Origin: Chitinophaga pinensis
Lineage (GTDB): Bacteria; Bacteroidota; Bacteroidia; Chitinophagales; Chitinophagaceae
Direction of reading: 5' to 3'
Length of the DNA stretch: 10,603 bases
NCBI GenBank assembly: GCA_945866165.1
Contig: CAMBGO010000063.1
Location: 1 to 10,603 of the forward strand
The notes beneath the pieces were generated by a model that was given only the letters and a program-made list of their open reading frames with translations, searched no databases and had not been told where the DNA came from. Below are positions 4,661-10,603 of this stretch, piece by piece. A program made the position numbers and the translations under genes. Each line of letters starts with the position of its first letter. Positions within the stretch are counted from its first letter, which is position 1.

Positions 4661-6268
4661 ATGCAGCAACAAATCACTTTGCAGCTTTCACCGAAAGATG
4701 CTTCAGATTCCGCATGCATCAAAGAACAGATAGGATTGGCAATGGCGCTCCCAACATCAAGCATTAGTGGATTCCAACTGCTGAAAAAATCAATCGATGC
4801 AAGGAAGCGAAACGTATTGATTAATATAAAAGTCAATGCGTTTATTAATGAACCATTTGTTGAAATAAATTTACCCAAATTTCATTTTAATGAAGTTCAC
4901 ACGGCCCTAAAAAAAGTAGTAGTCATCGGTGCAGGTCCTGCTGGCCTATTTGCTGCACTTGAGTTGATTGAACAAGGTATAAAGCCAATCATCCTTGAAA
5001 GAGGAAAAGACATACGTGAACGAAGAAGGGACCTCGCCACACTAAATAAGGAAGGTATTCTCAATGAGGAAAGTAATTATTGTTTTGGTGAAGGTGGCGC
5101 TGGCACCTATAGCGATGGAAAACTCTATACTAGAAGCAGCAAAAGGGGCAATGTAGAAAAAGTATTGCAATTGCTTGTTCACTTTGGTGCCGACGAAAAC
5201 ATACTTTATACTGCACATCCTCATATTGGGACCAACAAGCTCCCAAAAATAATTCAACAGATTCGAGAGGCAATTATAAACCTAGGTGGAGAGGTACACT
5301 TCAACGAAAAAGTAATTGACTTTTCTATTAAGGAAAAAAAAATCGAACAGGTTATTTGTGAAAGTGGAAATAAATTTGATGCAGACGAAGTGATCCTTGC
5401 AACAGGACATTCTGCAAAAGATATTTTTGAACTCCTGCACAAAAAAAATATTTTAATAGAAGCAAAACCCTTTGCGCTAGGGGTCCGAATTGAACATCCG
5501 CAATCGTTGATTGATTCAATACAATACCATTGTCCAGTTAACCTAGGCAGGGATACATACCTTCCACCAGCTTCATATCAACTCGTTGAACAGGTAAACA
5601 GCATTGGCGTGTTTTCATTCTGTATGTGCCCAGGTGGCATCATCGCTACTGCATCCACTTCACAAAATGAATTGGTTGTAAATGGATGGAGTCCATCAAA
5701 ACGGAACAACCCCTTTGCCAATTCAGGGATGGTAGTACAGGTACATGAAACAGATGCAATTGCTCAACTGAAAACGGAAAACAGAAAACAATCCATCAAT
5801 AATCCATTTGTACTCCACCAATTCCAGGAATCAGTGGAGAAAAAAGCATTTGATGCAGGTGGCGGTTTGTTTGTAGCACCGGCACAACGAATGACTGATT
5901 TTGTGAATAATAAAATATCAACAACCCTACCTGAAAATTCATACCTCCGTGGAGTGCATTCAACAAATCTAAAAACAGTTTTACCGCCATTTATATTTGA
6001 TTCACTAACAATGGCACTGGTGGCTTTCGGAAAAAAAATGAAAGGATATTATACTGAAGAAGCCATCATAGTAGCCCCTGAAAGCCGCACATCATCCCCA
6101 ATTCGCATTCCAAGACATCCAGACACACTTATGCATCCACAAATAAACAACCTCTTCCCCTGCTCAGAGGGTGCCGGATACGCTGGGGGAATTGTAAGTG
6201 CTGCAATGGACGGGCAGGCAGTAGCAACGGCGATTGCTCAAAAACACAGGATTAAAGAAACAGATTGA
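4661..6268 (+). CDS. FAD-dependent dehydrogenase, COG2509-like
   Basis: This 535-aa cytoplasmic flavoprotein has an N-terminal domain of about 80 residues containing the KKSIDARKR stretch (42-50) typical of this family. A Rossmann FAD site follows: VVVIGAGPAGLFAA at 86-99 (GxGxxG at 90-95) and acidic E113 in ILERG for the ribose. Family-specific segments include NYCFGEGGAGTYSDGKLYTR at 139-158, an ILATGHSAKDIF segment at 245-256, CMCPGG at 321-326 with two cysteines, and the C-terminal FAD-contact stretch GAGYAGGIVSAAMDG at 504-518. Length is usual for the family. The substrate is unknown; I place it with the uncharacterised FAD-dependent dehydrogenases rather than with a named enzyme. It follows DUF3127 by 19 bp and is probably cotranscribed with it. 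Confidence 0.88.
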   Translation: MQQQITLQLSPKDASDSACIKEQIGLAMALPTSSISGFQLLKKSIDARKRNVLINIKVNAFINEPFVEINLPKFHFNEVHTALKKVVVIGAGPAGLFAALELIEQGIKPIILERGKDIRERRRDLATLNKEGILNEESNYCFGEGGAGTYSDGKLYTRSSKRGNVEKVLQLLVHFGADENILYTAHPHIGTNKLPKIIQQIREAIINLGGEVHFNEKVIDFSIKEKKIEQVICESGNKFDADEVILATGHSAKDIFELLHKKNILIEAKPFALGVRIEHPQSLIDSIQYHCPVNLGRDTYLPPASYQLVEQVNSIGVFSFCMCPGGIIATASTSQNELVVNGWSPSKRNNPFANSGMVVQVHETDAIAQLKTENRKQSINNPFVLHQFQESVEKKAFDAGGGLFVAPAQRMTDFVNNKISTTLPENSYLRGVHSTNLKTVLPPFIFDSLTMALVAFGKKMKGYYTEEAIIVAPESRTSSPIRIPRHPDTLMHPQINNLFPCSEGAGYAGGIVSAAMDGQAVATAIAQKHRIKETD

Positions 6269-6360
6269 AACCAGCCTGATATTATCAATTCAACACCATT
6301 CATCACTTTCAATTAGCTGCAATCCACTAATACCTTAAATTAGCATTTGTAAATTTCGTT

Positions 6361-7290
6361 ATGGAAACCATCTTACAAGTAAACGCATTAAAAAAATCAT
6401 TTTCCGGACAACTCGCTGTAAATGATATCAGTTTTGATATCAAACAAGGATCCATTTTCGGATTGCTTGGTCCCAATGGAGCTGGCAAAACAACCTTGCT
6501 TCGTATGATTACTGGAATATTTTTCCCTGATGAAGGAAGCATTACACTCAACGGGAAAAAATTCAATCCATTGCAGGATAATATGTCCATAGGCTACATG
6601 CCCGAAGAGAGGGGACTTTACAAGAAAATGAAAATTGGAGAACAAGTACTTTATCTGGCCCAGTTAAAAGGAATGTCGAAAAAGGATGCATTGGAAAGTA
6701 CCAAAGAGTGGTTCGTAAAGTTCCAAATGGAAACATGGTGGAATAAAAAAGTGGAGGACTTAAGTAAGGGAATGAGCCAAAAGCTACAATTCGTAACCAC
6801 TGTCGTACACAAACCAAAACTGATTATTTTAGATGAACCTTTCAGTGGCTTAGATCCCGTAAATGCAAACCTAATTAAAGACGAAATATTTAGGCTGGCA
6901 AAAGAGGGTGCTACAATCATCTTCAGCACCCACCGAATGGAACAGGTTGAAGAGATTTGTGACCACATTATATTAGTAAATAAAGGAGGAAAAATACTAG
7001 ACGGCACAGTTGAACAAATAAAACAGGATTTCAAGGAGCATATCTTTGAAATGTCTTTCAATCAATCGATATTGCCTGAACACACTGCGATACATTTATT
7101 CGAATTGATAAAATCACAAGGAAATAAAATCGTTATCAAAAAAAACCTCGACTTCTTAAACAACGATATTATTCAATATTTTATAAATAAAGGACTAGAC
7201 ATTCATTCATTCAATGAAATACTACCCTCCTTAAATGATATTTTCATCAGGCTTGTTCAGGGCACGCCTGAAGCAAGACAATTTCAATAA
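6361..7290 (+). CDS. ABC-2 transporter ATP-binding protein, NatA-like
   Basis: This is the ATPase subunit of an efflux-type ABC transporter and partners with the permease encoded 21 bp downstream. The 309 aa contain one nucleotide-binding domain: Walker A GPNGAGKT (37-44), a Q-loop segment YMPEERGLY (79-87) where glutamate replaces the usual glutamine, signature LSKGMSQKL (134-142), Walker B LIILDEP (154-160) with catalytic E159, D-loop SGLDP (162-166) and H-loop H191. The last 90 or so residues form the accessory C-terminal domain seen in NatA-type proteins (DUF4162 type). The glutamate at the Q-loop occurs in relatives as I recall them, so it is probably not a defect. The cargo (sodium, drug or lipid) cannot be deduced. 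Confidence 0.93.
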   Translation: METILQVNALKKSFSGQLAVNDISFDIKQGSIFGLLGPNGAGKTTLLRMITGIFFPDEGSITLNGKKFNPLQDNMSIGYMPEERGLYKKMKIGEQVLYLAQLKGMSKKDALESTKEWFVKFQMETWWNKKVEDLSKGMSQKLQFVTTVVHKPKLIILDEPFSGLDPVNANLIKDEIFRLAKEGATIIFSTHRMEQVEEICDHIILVNKGGKILDGTVEQIKQDFKEHIFEMSFNQSILPEHTAIHLFELIKSQGNKIVIKKNLDFLNNDIIQYFINKGLDIHSFNEILPSLNDIFIRLVQGTPEARQFQ

Positions 7291-7311
7291 ACACCCTTAC
7301 TCAATTATTTT

Positions 7312-8643
7312 ATGAACAAGGTAGGACTCATCATCAAAAGAGAATATATTACAAGAGTAAGAAACAAGCGCTTTATTCTTACAACATTTCTGATCCCGAT
7401 AGTATTTATAATATTTATAGCTGGTTCAGCATACTTCGCCAATTCATCTCGTGAAGAACTAAAAATTGCAATCGTTAATGATCCTGGATTTCTAAAGCCA
7501 AACCTAAAAAGTGAACCGGGAAATATCGTATTCTCTTTTCAAGAAAATATTGATAGCAACAATTACGCAAAAAACAATTTGGATGCGGCACTATACATTA
7601 ATTTCAACAAAAATAAAATTCAGAGTCAACTACATTCTAAAAAGCAACTTGGATTAGAAGCCAATAATTATATTGAGCAGCAATTAAATAAAGCATTTGA
7701 AAATGATTTGCTTTTAAAGAGGGGTATTGAAAAATCAACCTTGGATTCTATCGCCAACAGTTCAAAAGAAAATGTGACAATGAGCAATATGATTGATGAA
7801 GGTGATGGAAAAGCAAAAGAGGCAAATACCGGTATTGCCTATGCCATTGGCTTTGGAAGTGGATTATTAATTTACATGACCATGTTCATATTTGGTGCCA
7901 TGGTTATGAGGGGCGTTGCAGAAGAAAAAACAAACCGCATAGCGGAAGTAATTGTTTCATCATGCAAACCTTTTGAACTCATGCTAGGAAAAATTATTGG
8001 CATAGCAGGTGTTGGACTAACCCAGTTGCTATTGTGGATTGTCCTGATGTTTGCTATAACCAGCTCTTTATCCGCTTTTATTCCTACAGAAACATACCAA
8101 CAGGTTCAATCAATGCAAGAAGGACAACAGATTGTTTCAGCCGCAGGAGCAAATCCAATGGCCATAAAAATGCTTCAAGCCAAAACAGAAATATTGGAAA
8201 GTGTAAACTGGCTTGTGGTTATTAGCTGCTTTTTATTTTACTTTCTAGGTGGATACTTGTTTTATGCATCTCTATTTGCAGCCATAGGGAGCGTGATCAA
8301 TGAAGATCCACAGGAAGCACAGGCCCTGATGCTTCCCATCACCATGCCAATTATCTTTTCTTTTGTAATTCTAAATAGTGTGTTAAGCAATCCGGGAAGC
8401 CCTGTTGGGGTATGGACCAGTATCATTCCATTTACATCACCAATCATCATGATGGGAAGAATTCCCTTTGGTGTGCCTAGCACAGTGCCTTATTGGCAAC
8501 TTGCCGCATCCATGCTCAGCCTCATTGGTGGATTTATATTCACCACCTGGTTTGCTGGAAAAATATACCGCACAGGCATATTGATGTATGGGAAAAAAGT
8601 AACCTGGAAGGAGATGATAAAATGGACATTTAGAAAAAATTGA
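7312..8643 (+). CDS. ABC-2 transporter permease, NatB-like
   Basis: This 443-aa inner-membrane protein starts with the amphipathic IIKREYITRVRNKRF (7-21) characteristic of ABC-2 permeases. The first membrane span is about 22-43, followed by an extracytoplasmic domain of about 130 residues (44-172), then a cluster of spans near 174-200, 226-256, 297-327, 338-359 and 394-416. The conserved cytoplasmic segment MRGVAEEKTNRIAEVIVSS (199-217) between spans is diagnostic of the NatB/YhaP branch. It lies 21 bp after the ATPase gene, and the pair should assemble as a two-plus-two complex. No break or missing part is seen. Confidence 0.92.
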   Translation: MNKVGLIIKREYITRVRNKRFILTTFLIPIVFIIFIAGSAYFANSSREELKIAIVNDPGFLKPNLKSEPGNIVFSFQENIDSNNYAKNNLDAALYINFNKNKIQSQLHSKKQLGLEANNYIEQQLNKAFENDLLLKRGIEKSTLDSIANSSKENVTMSNMIDEGDGKAKEANTGIAYAIGFGSGLLIYMTMFIFGAMVMRGVAEEKTNRIAEVIVSSCKPFELMLGKIIGIAGVGLTQLLLWIVLMFAITSSLSAFIPTETYQQVQSMQEGQQIVSAAGANPMAIKMLQAKTEILESVNWLVVISCFLFYFLGGYLFYASLFAAIGSVINEDPQEAQALMLPITMPIIFSFVILNSVLSNPGSPVGVWTSIIPFTSPIIMMGRIPFGVPSTVPYWQLAASMLSLIGGFIFTTWFAGKIYRTGILMYGKKVTWKEMIKWTFRKN

Positions 8644-8670
8644 TGAAATCAGTTAAAGTTTAAACATTGG

Positions 8671-8684
8671 CATCAAATTTGATG
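8671..8684. promoter_or_regulatory. 14-bp perfect palindrome before the ABC exporter gene
   Basis: CATCAAATTTGATG is self-complementary and lies in the 53-bp gap between the permease and exporter genes, 13 bp before the exporter ATG. Outer words TGGCA and TGCCA add a second imperfect symmetry. It could be an operator or a hairpin affecting exporter translation. It lacks a T-run, so it is not a terminator. Confidence 0.35.
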
Positions 8685-8696
8685 TAATGTTGCCAT

Positions 8697-10466
8697 ATGA
8701 AAATTCTCATTGGCTACCTCAAGCCCTATAAATGGCTGGTCATTCTAACCATGTTACTGGCATCAGTAAACACGGTCTTCTCTCTTATAGATCCAATTAT
8801 CTTTGGCAAGATCATCAAGCTTGCACAGGACACCAATAACCAACAGGAAGCTGGTAAACCTCCCTTGTGGAATGGTTTTTTAAACAGCGTTTTATTGCTT
8901 CTTTTCCTTTCAATGGGCACAGCCATGGTGAGCAGAATAGCAAAGAATTTTCAAGATTATTTTGCCAATGTAATCATTCAAAAATTTGGCGCAAAAATTT
9001 TTACTGATGGACTTCAACATGCTATGAAGCTTCCTTACCAGGAGTTTGAAGACCAACGAAGTGGAGAAACATTGAGCATTCTTACAAAAGTGAGAACGGA
9101 TACAGAGAAGTTCATAAATTATTTCATGAATGCCCTGTTTGCTATTTTAGTTGGAATCAGTTTTGTTTTCGTTTATGCTTCATTGTATATCCATTGGACC
9201 GTTCCATTGGCTTATGTTGCAGGAATACTATCACTATCATTGATCACAAATGCCTTAAGCAAAAAACTCAAAAGCATCCAAAAATCAATTGTAAGCCAAA
9301 CAACCTCGCTTGCAGGAACTACAACAGAGAGCCTAAGAAACATTGAACTGGTAAAAAGTCTCGGACTTACCCAACAAGAGGTAAAAAGATTGAATTCAGA
9401 TACTTACAAAATACTTGGACTGGAACTTACCAAGGTTAAAAGAATACGGAGCATTAGTTTTTTACAAGGCACCATGGTTAATACATTGCGTCAGGTAATA
9501 TTATTCTTATTGATGTGGTTGATATTCAAAGACAAGATGCAGCCACATGAAATGGTAACAATGCAGTTCTTTTCATTTTTCATTTTTGGCCCCTTACAAG
9601 AAATTGGAAATATTATCATTTCTTACAGGGAAGCAGAAGCATCCATTGGCAACTACCATAAGCTCATGCTAAAAGAACCAGAAAAAGCTCCAATGCATCC
9701 AATGACATTAGGTGATGTTGAAACATTGCAGTTTAATCAAGTTGGATTCCAACACATCACTGCAAAGCAAAAAGCAATACAAGATATCAGCTTCAATGTA
9801 TCCAGGGGAGAAACGATTGCATTTGTTGGTCCATCAGGCTCAGGAAAAACAACCTTGATGAAACTATTGGTTGGATTGTATAGGCCTCAAGAAGGAAAAA
9901 TTTTGTACAATGGCTTGGATGAAAATGAAATAAATTTTGAAGACCTCAGAAAGCAAATTGGATTTGTAACGCAAGACACACAATTGTTCTCTGGTACTAT
10001 AAAAGAAAATTTATTATTTGTAAATCCAACAGCCACTGATGAAGAGCTAAATGATGCTCTGTCAAAATCATCTTGTCATAATCTATTAAACAGGGCTGAA
10101 AATGGATTGAATACAGTGATTGGTGAAGGTGGACTAAAACTATCAGGAGGAGAGAAACAACGTATCTCTATCGCCCGTGCATTGCTAAGAAAGCCAAGAG
10201 TCCTACTTTTTGATGAAGCGACGTCTGCACTTGATTCTATCACTGAGGAAGAAATTACACATACCATCCGTGAAATTTCATCTAGAAGAGAACAAATCAC
10301 ACTTTTAATTGCACATAGGCTCTCAACCATTATGCATGCTGATAAAATTTATGTGTTGGAAAAAGGCGAAATTGTTGAAACAGGAAACCATGCACAGTTA
10401 CTAGAAGAAAAAGGACTCTATTACGCAATGTGGCGTCAACAAATTGGAGAGCGTAAGAGAGGATAA
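8697..10466 (+). CDS. ABC exporter half-transporter (fused membrane and ATPase domains)
   Basis: The 589 aa have the MsbA/LmrA-type layout: a transmembrane domain (about 1-320, spans near 13-35, 62-80, 143-163, 168-186, 260-278 and 287-308), then a nucleotide-binding domain (340-580). The latter has Walker A GPSGSGKT (378-385), Q-loop Q426, signature LSGGEKQR (482-489), Walker B VLLFDEATS (501-509) with E507, and H-loop H540. The A-loop aromatic position appears as histidine H353 (VGFQH) instead of tyrosine. Such proteins work as homodimers, or as heterodimers with a second half-transporter; no second one is next to it. Export of lipid or another hydrophobic compound is the family theme, but the cargo is not visible. 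It is 53 bp after the NatAB-like pair and may share its transcript or have its own control. Confidence 0.93.
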   Translation: MKILIGYLKPYKWLVILTMLLASVNTVFSLIDPIIFGKIIKLAQDTNNQQEAGKPPLWNGFLNSVLLLLFLSMGTAMVSRIAKNFQDYFANVIIQKFGAKIFTDGLQHAMKLPYQEFEDQRSGETLSILTKVRTDTEKFINYFMNALFAILVGISFVFVYASLYIHWTVPLAYVAGILSLSLITNALSKKLKSIQKSIVSQTTSLAGTTTESLRNIELVKSLGLTQQEVKRLNSDTYKILGLELTKVKRIRSISFLQGTMVNTLRQVILFLLMWLIFKDKMQPHEMVTMQFFSFFIFGPLQEIGNIIISYREAEASIGNYHKLMLKEPEKAPMHPMTLGDVETLQFNQVGFQHITAKQKAIQDISFNVSRGETIAFVGPSGSGKTTLMKLLVGLYRPQEGKILYNGLDENEINFEDLRKQIGFVTQDTQLFSGTIKENLLFVNPTATDEELNDALSKSSCHNLLNRAENGLNTVIGEGGLKLSGGEKQRISIARALLRKPRVLLFDEATSALDSITEEEITHTIREISSRREQITLLIAHRLSTIMHADKIYVLEKGEIVETGNHAQLLEEKGLYYAMWRQQIGERKRG

Positions 10467-10513
10467 TATTTTTTCAGTTTTAAAAGAACCCTGAATTTAT
10501 TTCAGTGAGTACG

Positions 10514-10603
10514 TCAATCATTTTTTTCTTTTGACAACCATTCAACTTCACTCAATAGTACTTCAAGAGCGGCAGTACTGTTAAATATTTCAATCAGCGA
10601 GCA
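10514..10603 (-). CDS. C-terminal end of an unidentified gene, cut by the right window edge
   Basis: On the minus strand one frame stays open from the edge to a TGA at 10514-10516 and gives 29 residues, including LEVLLSEVEWLSKEKND at the end; both other minus frames close within the first few codons. The residues look like an amphipathic helix with a charged tail. The family cannot be recognised from so little. The gene converges on the ABC exporter with a 47-bp gap that holds only a weak 5-bp hairpin (CTGAA/TTCAG). Confidence 0.55.
   Translation of the reverse strand, partial: CSLIEIFNSTAALEVLLSEVEWLSKEKND

Noticed and set aside
6269..6360. Promoter for the NatAB-like operon
   Set aside because: TAAATTTC at about 6350 would place the transcription start on or after the ATG, and no suitable -33 box is 19 nt upstream of it; other matches are weaker.
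10467..10513. Bidirectional terminator between the ABC exporter and the convergent gene
   Set aside because: The hairpin has only 5 bp (CTGAA/TTCAG) and no clear T-run directly after it on either strand.

Overview
The window looks like chromosomal DNA of a Bacteroidota bacterium, probably close to Chitinophagaceae (an inference from protein flavour, not a search). The reasons are AT-rich coding DNA, A-rich translation starts without clear Shine-Dalgarno sites, a tRNA promoter that matches the Bacteroidota consensus (TTTG, about 19 nt, TAnnTTTG), and a DUF3127 gene, a family I know mainly from this phylum.

Left part (1-780), read on the minus strand. A tRNA-Ser(GCT) and tRNA-Pro(TGG) pair is transcribed from a near-perfect promoter and ends at an intrinsic terminator. 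Downstream of tRNA-Pro lie two tandem copies of a 125-126 bp unit. Each unit carries the last 27 nt of tRNA-Pro, split in its T-loop by a 20-bp GC-rich perfect palindrome. Beyond them is the start of a tyrosine recombinase gene that runs off the left edge. This looks like the tRNA-side end of an integrated element with multiplied att-like tRNA ends. It is the most unusual part of the window, and each unit could also make a short hairpin RNA.

Middle part (866-4172), minus strand. A complete dnaA is preceded by a 219-bp AT-rich region holding a DnaA-box-like site inside a 10-bp inverted repeat. Upstream is a two-gene operon encoding a 5'-nucleotidase/UshA-like enzyme split in two: a lipoprotein with the C-terminal domain comes first, then a Tat-type metallophosphatase with the catalytic domain. 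The two genes overlap by 8 bp.

Right part (4264-10466), plus strand. A DUF3127 OB-fold-like protein with an SSB-like acidic tip sits 19 bp ahead of a COG2509-type FAD-dependent dehydrogenase. Next come an ABC-2 ATPase and permease pair (NatAB-like), then a one-polypeptide ABC exporter half-transporter. The last 90 bp hold the C-terminal end of an unidentified convergent gene.

Most genes here are ordinary housekeeping or transport genes. The unusual material is concentrated in the 1-620 region.
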